DNA of 64,000 bases from NCBI GenBank assembly GCA_963402885.1, contig OY727095.1:16559001-16623000 (forward strand), read 5' to 3'. The translations under genes and the position numbers were made by a program. Source of the stretch: Antedon bifida (taxonomy: Eukaryota; Echinodermata; Crinoidea; Comatulida; Antedonidae). The notes beneath the pieces are model-generated. The model saw only the letters and a program-made list of their open reading frames with translations, was not told the DNA's origin and ran no database searches. Positions 37,801-47,252 of this stretch are shown here, piece by piece; position 1 is the stretch's first letter; the number at the start of each line of letters is the position of its first letter.

Positions 37801-40800
37801 AATATATAAAATACAACAATTTAGTATTAAAGTACTATATGATATTAAAATAATATTAAATTATACTAAACTTTTAAGTTAATATGTTTGAAATGTGTTT
37901 AAATTGTTTAATCTTTTTGTCGTTATAAAGCACCTATTGTATTTTATATTTGTTGTTGAGTAGGTGTTCGTGGTTGTTTATAATGCCTTGCATAATATTT
38001 TTTTTATCTGTGGTAGTTTATCAAACTTTGCTTTAATAAAAATTGTTTTTTTATTAATATTTTTTGTGATCCTTTTCTTTGGGTTCTGTTTAAATTGTAT
38101 CAAATGTTTATTGATAAATTTATGACTGTAACCTATTTTCTTTAATCGTAATGAGAAAAGGGTGGTGATGTGTTGATATTCTTTAATATTGCATGATAGT
38201 CGGTTATAACGATGGGATTCCGTTTTGGTAATACTTTTAAATATTGCGGGGTTATGGTTGGATGTTTTATGAATATATGTATTTTGTTTTGCGCATTTTT
38301 ACACAGTGAACAACCACACACTTGTCAAGAGGCTGTTGTTGACTGATCACATTTCATTAACCTGTAGTGTGCGCTGTGTCTAATTGTTTTACTCCCTGTA
38401 TAAAATTAGAGTGCTGCTTTTTCAATGGCCTAGCCTCTTGTTAAAAGTAGGCGTGTTATACTTTTAACAAGAGGCTAGGCCAAGGCCTAAACTATTCGAG
38501 AAGTAGAACAATTATAGACGTGACAATACAGATTGATTTTTCAACACGCAGTCTATTCTTACTACCTTGGCAGATGACAAGGTAGACAAGGTAGGTAGTC
38601 TATTCTCGCGTCCCATGTTTCGGTTGCTCACTGTGTAACATAAGAAAAATGTGTAATCTGACTTAAAAGTTTAATAGTATATTGAATATCATGTGACCCA
38701 CAATCCTCCAATCAAATGACAAGAATCTAATATTAAATTGTTATATATATTACTATGCAGTACCATGGAAAGATGTTTGCAATTACTTAATGGGAAAAAA
38801 AAAGAAAAAAGCAAACTATACCTTGGCCATACAATTATGTTAGTCTATACAGAAACCTACTTACCCGATGTAGACCATGGTAGATTAATTGTCCCCCATG
38901 GTCCCAGACGTTGAATGTTTCTTCTAAAGTCTCCTTATTTTCCTCAACTTTCTTGATTACATCTTTATCTAATTGCTGCTCTGTATCAAATGGGATAGCT
39001 TCAGTAACTGTGTAAGCACCTGTAGTGGGAACAAGTTTTTTGGTCATTCCACAAACGGCATAACAAGCATCATTGTTTTAGTCCTATAATCATCATAGTT
39101 AATCAGTCAGTTAAAAAGTCATTACTATGAGTATAGTTGTCTTTATTATCATCATTAGTGAGCTTTTGCATCGGGACGGTAAGCGAAAGGGGACGGTAGA
39201 TATGAAAGGATACGGTAATATATACAAAATATTAATCTGCACATTTGTATAAGCCCTGTATATATTTATGTATATTATATAGTCGGTGTAGACCGTGAAT
39301 TCACTTTGATTCTTTTAGATTCATACCATTACAATTTGTTTTATGTACCCAAAAATCCGGGCGATTTCCGCTAAACGGCACGAAATCACCGAAAAACAGC
39401 TATTTTTTGGAGGTTTTTTCAATGTAACTTTGTTATTAATTGACCGATTTTTATGGCTGTTTCGACATTGTAACGCCTAATTAAGTACCTACGATGTCAT
39501 GTTATTTTTAATTAAAAAAAACTTAAAACGTCGTCGGCATTGATTTTTAAAGTTAGACGATTTGAAAATTGCCCTGTGTTAAAGAATAGGCTTGTTTTGC
39601 CAATTTGTTGAGATCTTTACAAAAACGTTCATAATGTTTGACCTAGTTATCCAATGATATTGGCTGTTCCACCATGCAAAAGCTAATCAATCAAGCTTTC
39701 TAATGACCTAAAGTAAAATGTGATTGGTTCAGATACTTCGTCGGCACAGCCCCTTTTTTGAAGCAGTGTCTTGGTTTGTCAGTGACCGACTAGTGTTAAA
39801 GGATAGGCGAAAATTTTCGAAGTCGCCCAACGTTTCCTGAGCAGTCAGAACGTAACGTTAAAACTAAAATTACAGTTGCTGAAAAACTACTTATTCAAAA
39901 CGCTTTATTTTTTCACGAAAGTTAAGAGTTATTATCCCTTATTTGTAATATGTAAATGTATTTAAGATAAGGGAACAGGATTTTTTATATAAGTAGTTTT
40001 AAAACACTTGGTTTATTTAAAAACCACCAGCGTGGTTTTGCCGTATTGGCGGACTCGTCCATTTTATTAATAGGAAAAGGATTGTAGCACAAAACGTTGA
40101 ATTTGACCTATATGGTTTCCATTTCTGTTTTCTAATGTCAAATTAATATTATATTATTAGTATCTCTATGTAATATATAATATATTCATATTGTACTAGT
40201 TAGCATCTACATACCGTTATACTGCACTTTAAATTTGTTTTGGTGATTTTTCAATGAATTGTATACACAGGGAGTTGGTATACCATTGGTTCTACTAAAA
40301 TTATTATTACTTTTATTTGTTTGTGCAATATTTGAAGATTGCTACAAAAATAGAAATAATTTAAATATAATAATATTTAACAGATTAAGTGTACGCACTA
40401 TGCATATGGAACAGATTACCTATCCGTATCGGGCGTAGTTCAGTATGATATTCTATTATTACCTTCTGTATCAGCCTCCGCCCTTTTGGGCTTTTTTTTC
40501 CTACACAATACTTATTGTTAATGTACCATAGTTATTTTAAGGGGAGTAGTCTCCTAATAAATAGTTCTTAGCACTCTAACATTGTTCTTTTGTACCTTTC
40601 TTTTCTTTTATTAAAAACTTTTGTTAACTGTCTGAAAGTTACCTCCTAGTAAAGTGGAACGACCCAACATGGTTCATTAAACACCACTGTGTTAGGGAGC
40701 AGATTGAGATCAACTGATAAGAGCCCAACGCACTAAAATTAAATAGGCCAAAAAAACAAAACAAATTGTAATGAAAAAAATAAGCATCTTTGTAAGCCCT

Positions 40801-43800
40801 TTTTAAGGTTTTAATTAGGTGTTTTATTTCATCTTTTTTTAACTTTGCTAACTAAGAAACATGCCCACCAAGGCTGCATGTACAGCGTCTTTGGACTGTG
40901 TAGGAGTGGGATGGCCGCTGCCATGTTTTCTCCAAATTACCGTCACCATATTGTTGCCTCTAAGTTATAAATCTGATAACATAATTTTATACTTAGTTAC
41001 ATTAAATTGGAAAATCTAACTAATAATCTTATAATTTTAAAGATGTATTGTCCCCCTGAAAAAATAATTTTTTTTTAAAAATGCCATTTTAATGTCACAT
41101 AATAGTTATCCACTTTGACCAAAAATTGGATCGAAAAAAAATGTATTTACTTAAAAAACTGTAATTTTAAGCAGAAAATAGTCAAATTGACTGCCAGCCA
41201 ATGGGTATTTGGTTGAATTTAACCATTTATTTTGTTATTTTATAATTGAAAACCTTAATTGTTTCTTTTTTTTTCTACAGAAATTTTTTTTAATGCTTTT
41301 ACTACAAAAATGTAAGAATAATTAGAATTTAAGGGAAAGTTATACATACCATCATTGTTGTCATCGTTATTGTAGTCAACAACAATACTATCATCATCAT
41401 CATCTGTAAGTGGTTTCATGTCAATCTGACACATAAAACAAAAACAATAAATGGATATAACAAAGAAATAAATGTTTTATTCAAAGTTAAATACAGTATT
41501 GTTTACAATTTAATATAAGAGAAAACTAATATTGTTTACTCTCAAAAGAGTAAATTTTAAAAGGATTGAAGAATCAAAAAAATGAAAGCTGCTCATAATG
41601 CCTCATTGGTTCATTTAAAAAGAAAGCCTAAGTGACTGATTTGCAATAGTCCTATAGGTGCTACTTTATTCATTTTATGTTTTCATTACACTATTATTGA
41701 CATACGTTTATAGTTTTCTTTTCTCTTAATTTGTCAGTGACGATTTTTGTATACTGTTTTGAAGGATTACCTGTAGAGAAAAAAGACATTTGTACGTATT
41801 ATTTCAGCAGACACATTAATAGGTGACAATACTTTGACTGATTGATTATTTAAAGTAAAATTACAATTACAGTACATCAACAAACAATAGCTTGCGTGTT
41901 AAGGGATCATAGAGTATTGTAACAATAGTAAAGTATGTATGTGAAAATAAGACCATTGACACCATACTACGGTTGAATGCCTTATTGAATGCCATTCTAC
42001 ATCTCCATGTGGGGCTGTTTGTGTCTATGATAATGAGATTAATGATAAATATTGTTACAATACATAGCCTATGATGATGGGAAGAGTAATACCGTAAAAC
42101 CTTGAAAAGAAGCCCATGTGCTACTTCTTTTTTTAGAGCTCTTGGGTGGGCTTCTTTTTGATGGGCTTCTTTTTTTAGATGGGCTTCTTTTCGAGAGTAC
42201 TTTTGCAAACTGTAGAGGGGGGCTTCTTTTCGAAATGAATGCTGTAAATTTTGTGAATTTCTACTACAATAATATGACTTTTGAAATTATGTTTAATATA
42301 CCAATTAAAAAACAATATAAAATTCACCGTCAAATACAATCTTTGGGGTCTTATACTTTTGCTTTATAGCTGGTGCATAATATAAAAACAAATAATACAT
42401 TAAACGAAAATGGCTACACCAAGTCCTATCCACAAAGTGGCAATTGTTTCATCTAGAATTAAAGGACACCATGTTTTCAGTACAATTACGAAATAAACGA
42501 AGAAATGATATGTAAACTGGAACCTAAAAACAAAAAAAGTCTAGGCAGAAATGCAATCAAGGTATGTTCGTGGAATGGTGCAGATGTTGGACATGTTCCT
42601 GAATGTTTGGCTCAGATAATAGCTCCGTTGATGAAAGATAGGAGGACAGTAGTGCAGCTTATAGTCAAGATAACTGGAATGGAACGAACGGCCCCAGAAG
42701 GAAATGTGTACTTGGTGGAGGTGTGGAAATTCCCTGCCGATTTTCATATTTGTCAATGAAGCAGACAAGAAAAAGATACAAGATGCGATCAAAGCACCAT
42801 TTGGACGACAAAAAACTGTAAAATAAATATATGATAAACACGATCATACATATTAATTATTATCATCAGTCTGCATCACAAGTATCTGGCATTAAATTAT
42901 CCTACTACAGTAACTCTTAATCACGTGTTTGTATTGTTTATTTCTGTTCCTTTGACGTTCAGTTAATAAACCTACATTCTTAATACAGTATAGTAGTCTA
43001 TCTCGAAAAGAAGCCCATACTATCTTGTTTCGAGATGGGCTTCTTTTCGAGAGTACTTTTGCAAACTGTAGAGGGGGCTTCTTTTCGAGATGGGCTTCTT
43101 TTCGAGGTTTAAGCCCATGGGCTTCTTTTCGAGGTTTTACGGTATGCTAATTTTTATTCATGTTTACCACTATCAGCTTCAGCCTCTTTCCATGATTTGC
43201 TTACAGTTCTTATCACTTCTATGCCATCTGTAACTACATGGTCTTCCTCAAATCTGAGATACATATAATTTGAAACCAACAATGAATGTCAGTCATTTTT
43301 AGTGCTGTAAAATTCAATTTTCTCTTTTTAATTATAGATACCAGTAGTTACTATTTCAATAGTCTTTATTTATAAAATACACATTTTAAATCAGTTATTT
43401 AGTCAACAATTAAAATTATCTTTCTTTTAAAATTACAAAATAATGTTAAAATTTAATTCTATTATTGTTATTGATATTGATTATTGGTAATTAGGCAGTA
43501 CCATGTATTTTGTAATGTCAATTTTACTGTCCAACTACTTACATCTTTCCAAGACATGCATTTATGAGGCATGTTTTACCCACTCCTTCCTGTCCAATCA
43601 CCTTAAGCATTCCAAGATTGACTGCGACAGATCCTCCTTTCAAAGCTTCCTTGTACGCGTCCTGATACTCTAATTCACGAGCAGCAATATCAGATGGAAT
43701 ATCTGAAAATTGAATAAGATTTTAAAACAGAATTGAATAAATAAAGTTCAATAAAAAAATCTACAAAACCATGCATAAATATATATATATATATAAATAC

Positions 43801-45156
43801 TCCATTATTATTATTATTATTATTAAGTTATGAGAGTTGCCTAAGTAAAACTACACTATGAGATTAAAAAAGAATCAACATAAAAAAAGTATTAACTAAA
43901 ATTCTATTGTAATGAATACTGTAATAGTAATATTTTAACATTAATAACAAAAACTGGACAAAAAAGAGAGGAACACTACGAATTTAAGACCAATTCAAAC
44001 ATTCAATAAAAATTAAATTAAATTGTGAAAAAAAAAATTGGTAATATTAGCAAGTGGGAAAATACTGTAAAAGTATTTTAGTTTTATTCATAAATATTGA
44101 GTGCTGTTTAATTTTTTTAAAGTAGAAAATAAACCATTTCATTATCTATACATACAATACACAAACAAACTTTTATCTGTTATTTTAGTAAACTTAAATT
44201 CATTTTCAAAATTAACAATGAGAGTTGCAAAGTAAAAATGAACATTACGCATGTTGATAATTCATGAAAAACAAATGCTTTAAATGGTTTAAATTGCTTT
44301 AAATTAGTCTAAAATTTGATTTTGTTCATTCTTAAATTTTAAGCAAGCATTTCTTGTTTGTTTTAGACTAAAAAATCAAGGCCTGTACTTGTTTTTAAAT
44401 ACTGTTTAACAAATTGTGCCTAATTATGGTCGACTTTTTTTGTACATGCATAATGAAATTGCCAACAACAAACATATACTAAGTGTAAGTGAAGTCTTGT
44501 TGGTCATAGTATACCACAACATCCTTGTTTTCAGTTTCTATGCTGTGGATAGGTAAAAAGTCGTGGTATTTTTTAAATGTTAAAAGACATAACATCAACA
44601 ATTAACTTCAGGATAGTACTTTACCAAGTAGTGTGTTACTTGATATTGTGCCGAGAAGATCTGCAAACCTCTGTATTTTGCCTGGAACATTTGCTAATTC
44701 TCCACGAATTTCAAGCCTGAAGACTGCATCCCATACATTTGATAAGTTATATTCTGTCAAGCCATAGTAAGCAGTAACATTTAGTAATGCATCTGGGTCA
44801 ACTTGATTCAGGGCCTTGAACAGTCGCTTTCTGTAAGGTGACAACTTGGTTCTATCAGTATGTCTATTCTGAATGTTGTTGTCTCTCATATACTTTGATA
44901 CAAGATCTTTGGCCTGTTGGATTTCAGATGTATTTGTAATCTCTAACAGCAAGTTAACATTGGTTGGTGAGATGAAACCTTTGTCTTCAAGTGTATTGAG
45001 TAAGTCATATCCATTGGAATCTTGATTTGTAATGTAACCGACATCCAATTGATCAAATAGTAGGAACCTCAGCCAATGGTATCTTTCACCATCAAAGCAC
45101 CTACTGAGACCAGCTTTTAGGTCTTGGAAACTGTTCAAAGATTCAGAACCAGCCAT
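22855..45156 (-). CDS. Module B: DED-ROC-COR protein with a C-terminal second DED (19 coding exons, 3' end not found)
   Basis: Exons: 44625-45156 (ATG at 45156 inside an exon whose acceptor is 45164), 43543-43702, 43168-43253, 41706-41770, 41350-41425, 38865-39019, 32946-33035, 32314-32568, 31371-31562, 30826-31020, 30296-30598, 30129-30200, 28619-28832, 27885-27920, 27403-27444, 25830-25856, 24866-24922, 23079-23621 and 22855-22905. They total about 1,050 codons with no stop and consistent phases. Domains in order: DED plus DED-like, ROC (G1 GQEGVGKTC, G3 WDHGGQ), COR, Cys-rich segment, basic and acidic linkers, DED. DEDs recruit caspase-8/FADD-type adaptors and ROC-COR is a dimeric GTPase unit, so an apoptosis or immune-signalling role is inferred. 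The ATG could be bypassed because the exon is also open in phase 1 from its acceptor. The terminal exon is not recognised. A stop also follows if the 23 kb DED exon is left unspliced, at 23044. Confidence 0.75.
23079..23621 (-). CDS. Second DED exon of module B, or DED of a separate gene
   Basis: This exon of 543 nt, phase 1-1, runs from acceptor 23621 to a donor at 23079 (an alternative donor lies at 23073). It encodes about 181 residues: WLRFLLFSHLSVSEI, ELLNALEDKGLISPTNVNL, a LLEV helix, then SPYRKRLFKALNQVDPDAL. It is clearly paralogous to 44625-45164. The ATG of that copy is not kept here, so this exon must be internal. Left unspliced, the frame stops at 23044. A linker exon, 22855-22905, is open in phase 1 from an acceptor at 22905 (not from 22912) and resembles the 24866-24922 linker. 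Confidence 0.75.
24664..24855 (+). mobile_element. SINE-like or LINE-end remnant after a (TG)n run
   Basis: (tg)n is followed by ttgttcgatttataaagcgc and gattgtcccaaagcactgac, a motif widely repeated in invertebrate deuterostome DNA. A weak coding trace follows (KMGFEIDSGCIF). A related short piece is at about 45875-45935. Confidence 0.4.
24866..30200 (-). CDS. Post-COR Cys-rich exon and linker exons of module B
   Basis: 30129-30200 is a polar linker whose donor is gttggt, a weak site. 28619-28832 encodes about 71 residues with CILCECS and a later C, resembling the Cys-containing tail of COR domains, or a small zinc site. Five short exons follow, mostly phase 1-1: 27885-27920 (ETERKRRNSDE), 27403-27444 (GKGRKRRKRDQ, basic and possibly a nuclear signal), 25830-25856 (DDVGTSSNQ) and 24866-24922 (acidic start, then SQSHQQSE). 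They serve as flexible linkers between COR and the second DED. Confidence 0.65.
25070..25680. repeat. Dispersed repeat, pair with 34745-35300
   Basis: Shared segments include tttcccgattgatcgta, atcaaaacggtaccgggtat, aaagaagaaaagcaaagagg and ctacgtttcgatattcaata. Confidence 0.8.
25681..25806. mobile_element. MITE, tctgtctacactatcaaac family, copy 1
   Basis: The left end ctctgtctacactatcaaac is followed by aaaaaagtgtgatgtgccc and its inverted partner gggcacatcacat. The outer right end is lost. Confidence 0.7.
26300..26510 (-). pseudogene. LINE RT fragment
   Basis: LVNKLKFGKSQGQDGITSTM with LKLFNLSLSTGTI-like continuation (PLSKLFNLSLSTGTISNDWM) and VNVIP: the early RT segment of Jockey/CR1-type LINEs. 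The rest is missing. Confidence 0.8.
26868..27010. mobile_element. Small foldback MITE
   Basis: Inverted ends are made of aacgcacaa and its complement, with inner gagatgcggcaaac opposed to gttgcatctcc. About 140 bp. Confidence 0.65.
27403..27985. repeat. Tandem duplication of linker exon plus intron (about 480 bp)
   Basis: Both exons 27403-27444 and 27885-27920 are preceded (minus strand) by the same intron end and by caccattgggtccag and tgtaagtggacacc at the same distance. Sections 27470-27780 and 27945-28130 match further (ttgttgtgcctac, attcttgtgttgcatcc). Confidence 0.75.
28249..28492. repeat. 88-bp tandem repeat, 2.7 copies
   Basis: gattatcaataatgattct starts units at 28249, 28337 and 28426. 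It lies in the intron between 28619 and 27920. Two short minus-strand open frames here are products of the repeat. Confidence 0.85.
29215..29835. mobile_element. Non-coding element starting acctccgccaaggagg
   Basis: It begins acctccgccaaggaggtata with a (tgtc)n/(tgtt)n run and ttagcaggattactcaaaag, and ends near aggcggaggaatgcactctc. This head and tail are typical of a repeat common in marine invertebrate genomes. The inner part recurs reversed at 63340-63575 and more weakly at 39800-39900. Confidence 0.65.
30296..32568 (-). CDS. COR domain exons of module B
   Basis: Four phase 0-0 exons. 32314-32568 contains KHVYQYFAIEN and then EIPLKWMRFRCGLDDLRR, the entry to COR domains. 31371-31562 contains VLLINLHDHGEIVYMPDNEL and AVLDPMKLVEIVTAFV, the winged-helix-like COR core (LHDxGxIxY and LDPxxLVxxV pattern). 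30826-31020 is helical, with a LLRKLWRD and FLVALMIQLGFIC pattern. 30296-30598 contains SFFVPLRLAFKT and DFKGYLPDVLFPYMIIDF, the COR C-terminal sheet. COR dimerises ROCO proteins. Splice sites are canonical throughout. Confidence 0.8.
32640..32765. repeat. Palindromic ctagaaaactcagat cluster
   Basis: Alternating gaaaactcagat and atctgagttttc form nested hairpins, the same unit as the foldback element at 33.9 kb. It lies in the short intron between the ROC strand exon and the first COR exon. Confidence 0.8.
32946..33035 (-). CDS. ROC core strand exon after G3 of module B
   Basis: This phase 0-0 exon encodes MFITLQALYIVVFDLSKPLD and ends in DSNE. The ALYIVVFDLS strand directly follows the YHGLHR end of the G3 exon in ROC domains, so the join across the 5.8-kb intron is convincing. 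The next expected ROC segment, with the THxD-type G4 motif, is not found before the following exon at 32568. Confidence 0.8.
33119..33416 (+). pseudogene. LINE 3' end with (gaat)n tail
   Basis: YGLMGRLNASENVLVSTIIS then SRWNAILR resembles the C-terminal end of CR1/L2-type RT proteins. It is followed by a 3' UTR ending gaatgaatgaatgaat at 33401-33416, the usual simple tail. Confidence 0.65.
33435..33846 (-). mobile_element. Composite SINE: 5S-like head, tRNA-like part, CTTTAC-type tail
   Basis: Read on the minus strand, 33846-33757 is 5S-like (atacggcc, gatcaccgaagttaagcaat, gggtgctgtat). It is followed by a tRNA-like region with an A-box-like gatggtgtaatgataat near 33745 and a B box ggttcgaatc near 33700. 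A unique body ends near 33436 in a short CCTTTA/CTTTAC-type tail. Pol III promoter parts of both kinds in one element point to a dimeric SINE. Confidence 0.6.
33896..34710. mobile_element. Foldback element built of ctagatctagaaaactcaga units
   Basis: The left arm (about 33896-34150) and right arm (about 34490-34710) match in reverse, from gtgtctaga at the edges through actcagat palindromes, cattattaatcaga and cgttttcttacta. The core holds GGCCTAG-rich sequence and degenerate aactcgtaccc units. A short relative is at 32640-32765. Confidence 0.7.
34745..35300. repeat. Dispersed repeat, pair with 25070-25680
   Basis: Collinear with the other copy from tttcccgatta to ccacgtttcgatattcaata. Confidence 0.8.
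35301..36849. other. Intron sequence of module B, no feature
   Basis: Lies within the 5.8-kb intron between the G3 exon and the following ROC strand exon. GGCCTAG-rich near 36600-36710. No coding evidence. Confidence 0.5.
36850..37140. repeat. Dispersed repeat, pair with 5200-5560
   Basis: Collinear segments as for the left copy, in the large intron of module B. Confidence 0.65.
37141..38425. other. Intron sequence of module B, no feature
   Basis: AT-rich, no conserved frame. Only the perfect hairpin at its right edge stands out. Confidence 0.5.
38426..38482. repeat. Perfect 24-bp inverted repeat, 9-base loop
   Basis: tggcctagcctcttgttaaa with agta, a loop of ggcgtgtta, then the exact complement. 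It lies in the large intron between 38865 and 33035. Confidence 0.85.
38865..43702 (-). CDS. ROC GTPase exons G1 to G3 of module B
   Basis: Exon 43543-43702 carries NLGMLKVIGQEGVGKTCLIN (P-loop). 43168-43253 carries DHVVTDGIEVIRTVSKSW (switch I). 41706-41770 is a NPSKQYTKIVTDKL helix. 41350-41425 is a short Asp-rich insert encoding a run of five Asp. 38865-39019 carries the DTEQQLDKDVIKK helix and VWDHGGQLIYHGLHR (G3). Phases run 1-2, 2-1, 1-0, 0-1, 1-0. Where module A has its OTU, this copy has only the Asp-rich exon, so it probably shows the ancestral layout. Confidence 0.85.
39020..41034. other. Intron sequence of module B with a diverged dispersed repeat
   Basis: 39780-39910 (gtgttaaaggataggcgaaa) resembles 29410-29530 of the acctccgcc element. 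Nothing else recognised. Confidence 0.45.
41035..41285. repeat. Dispersed repeat, reversed pair with 59825-60120
   Basis: aaagatgtattgtccccc starts both. attggatcgaaaaaaaatgt and gccagccaatgggtatttgg appear here and reversed in the other copy. The start motif reads the same way in both, so it may be a terminal repeat of a short element. Confidence 0.65.
42090..43144. mobile_element. TIR element (TA-flanked) carrying a HIRAN-like sequence
   Basis: The left end taccgtaaaaccttgaaaag and right end cttttcgaggttttacggta are inverted copies. Units of tcgaaaagaagcccat repeat inside both ends. The size is about 1,055 bp and the end type is pogo-like. Confidence 0.75.
42450..42815 (+). pseudogene. HIRAN-domain gene remnant inside the TIR element
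   Basis: Read over at least two frame shifts, it shows IKGHHVFSTITK, then ICKLEPKNKKSLGRNAIKV, then GADVGHVPECLAQIIAPLM, and in another frame GGGVEIPCRFSYL. The LEPxN..GRNAIxV then VGHVP spacing is the HIRAN pattern (a DNA-end-binding module of HLTF/Rad5). The uninterrupted part is 42505-42759. Broken frames make it non-functional as it stands, barring sequencing error. Confidence 0.6.
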
Positions 45157-45164
45157 TGTGTTTC
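44625..45164 (-). CDS. N-terminal DED exon of module B
   Basis: One exon of 540 nt encodes about 177 residues from MAGSES. Residues about 8-75 have the DED pattern: amphipathic helices, WLRFLLFDQL, then YDLLNTLEDKGFISPTNVNL with the LLEI that closes DED helix 5-6. Residues about 105-170, starting at SPYRKRLFKALNQVDPDAL, have a similar helical spacing ending in a LE-x-x-GEL and F-A-x-x-L pattern and may be a second, divergent DED, as in caspase-8 or FLIP. The acceptor is 45164 and the donor CTTG/gtaaag. Two other copies lie at 23079-23621 and 55083-55637. Confidence 0.8.
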
Positions 45165-46464
45165 CTGCAAATAAAATTATAGGACAGTAGGCTACTGCTC
45201 TAGGCCTAATGACAGTCAGTCATAACATGTCTAGTCTAGGCCATCGGTGTCTGCAACATGCACTAGCCTCGAGGCCTACAAGCACCTATTTTCCATAAAC
45301 ACCGCTCGTAAATTCCGCTTACCTCTACCGCTAACTATTACCGCCCGTCTGTGTAAATTGGCCTTTAAGGGCACAACATCATTTAAAAGAATGTATATCA
45401 TATCGCTGGAGTTAGCTTTTAACGCGAAATACAAAACATTCATTATTTGTTTTATAACAGTACTTTTATTCAATTTAATCATTGACAATTGCTAGGCCGG
45501 GAAGCAGCCCCTTAACAAATTGCGAGAATACAATCAGGTATGTTATAATATTCACTAAAGATTGTTTTCCACTTTCATTGTGGGCACATTTGCAGACTGT
45601 TTTATAACAAATTCTTACTAAAAATAAGTAACATTATGATTCCCTAAATGTTAATGTTACACCAAAACATTTTATAGTTCACAATGTAGAAAGTTAAAAA
45701 AACAACATTTAATTTCACACCAACCTTACATTAGTACAACCCACAATTCATAATAATGATTTTGCCTCTAAGATTATCAGACAATATTAATACCATTATT
45801 AATTTTGGAGGCCAGCCCTTGGTGTGGGGGTTTGTGATCTCTGATTGCTCTTGTTTACACTGATATTATATTTATAAAGCTTCTAATGTTGTGAAACCTC
45901 TAAGCGCTGTACATATTATTACCCCAGTTAATTTTGGAAACATACTCTTATAATGCAGCTAGTCATCAGACTTGACCTTAGAAGGTACACCTGGGTGGGG
46001 AGTGGCAAACTTGCTTTAGGATACAAGCAATGCGACGAGCATTGGATTCGTTAGTCTAACGTTCAACACACTACATCACACGCCCTTACAAGCTCGGTTT
46101 TTTAATTTCTATTGTTTAAAAACGGCTCAAAAATGGGTATTTGGAAACTTGGACTGGGCATGCTCAAACCTCAAAGCACATCTGGGAGAAAAGAGTCTAT
46201 GACTGGTAGTCTAGTCTGTAAGAAATATTTCTTGTTTTATTGCTGGACGCAAATACCCACAGCGGAACGTTTTATCTTGCACATGGTTCTCTCCTAGACT
46301 GATCCTGGGCCAGATCCAAAGGGCGGATAGGGATGGAGATTGGCGTAGCCGCACAACTTTAATAACTATCTACTTAACCGCGTACAGCATTTAATTGTAG
46401 CAAATGTTCTAAATTACCAATTGGTTGAGTGAATCTATATATAGGCTATACGGTATGCAAACCA
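45165..46464. other. Upstream of the module B ATG exon; no gene recognised
   Basis: 45320-45380 resembles a MITE end (aaggccaatttacacagac). Either the promoter of module B lies here or the region is intron between module C's last linker and the DED exon. No clear TATA-type or first-exon evidence. Confidence 0.4.
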
Positions 46465-46560
46465 CTGATGATCAACAATCAAACAATCGGCGGTTCACAT
46501 AGAACACGCAAAAAATGTTACGTCACATGTGTTTTTACCACCGGAAAATTATGATCACTG
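46465..46560. repeat. Short dispersed repeat, pair with 50825-50930
   Basis: Both have atcaaacaatcggcggttc and agaacacgc followed by a similar ccggaa and tgatca stretch. 50690-50765 also matches 10090-10165 (ctgttctattcaatgag). Confidence 0.6.
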
Positions 46561-46997
46561 ATTATCTGATTGCTGCACAATACACAGCCAATGAATTAGA
46601 GGTGCCATTTATCATGAATTTTATGTGTGGCAAGGGTGAAAATACATAACAATAGCAGGTTTTACATTGACTTATTATATGGTACAAATCATTAACTTGA
46701 AAATGACAATACAAAAACCGCCCTGGTTTAAACCACAAAGGAAATGCAAACAAATTGTTGAAACACAAACATTTATGATGAATACAAATTAAGAAAGCTT
46801 GCAATGAACAATTCCCTTGAACCTCACAATAACAGGGTGAGAAACAAAAATATTTCAATGGATGCATTTGTCATGGTAACATAGGTTTTGAAAGGAAATG
46901 TTTGCAATAATTCTCTACTCTTCAATTCAATAAATGTTCTCAACAAATGCAACTGTAGTCAATCAAGAACACAACTAAAACTTGCATACACTAAAAT

Positions 46998-47252
46998 CAA
47001 TGTACAAATCTATATAACAGTATAACCAATGTACAAATCTATATAACAGTATAACCAATGTACAAATCTATATAACACTATACCAATGTACAAATCTATA
47101 TAACACTATAACCAATGTACAAATCTATATAACACAATAACCAATGTACAAATCTATATAACACTATACCAATGTACAAATCTATATAACACTATAACCA
47201 ATGTACAAATCAATATAACACTATACCAATGTACAAATCTATATAACATTAT
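46998..47252. repeat. 28-29 bp tandem array, 9 copies
   Basis: The unit is caatgtacaaatctatataa followed by cactata(a)c. It is flanked on both sides by the same segment of about 50 bp (caactgtagtcaatcaagaa), at about 46950 and 47270. Confidence 0.9.

Noticed and set aside
41867..42208. Minus-strand frame with KKEAHQKEAHP repeats
   Set aside because: Comes from the gaagcccat repeats at the left end of the HIRAN-bearing TIR element.
45323..45500. Possible 5' untranslated exon with donor before gtaagcgg upstream of module B
   Set aside because: The stretch looks like a MITE end (aaggccaatttacaca) related to the 8.6-kb family, so the donor-like site is probably chance.
46562..46867. 101-codon minus-strand open frame, Cys-rich
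   Set aside because: No domain, no acceptor or donor in phase, and the sequence lies among dispersed repeats.
46998..47252. Regular short repeats resembling a CRISPR array
   Set aside because: Units are contiguous with no unique spacers, and the genome is eukaryotic. It is a minisatellite.
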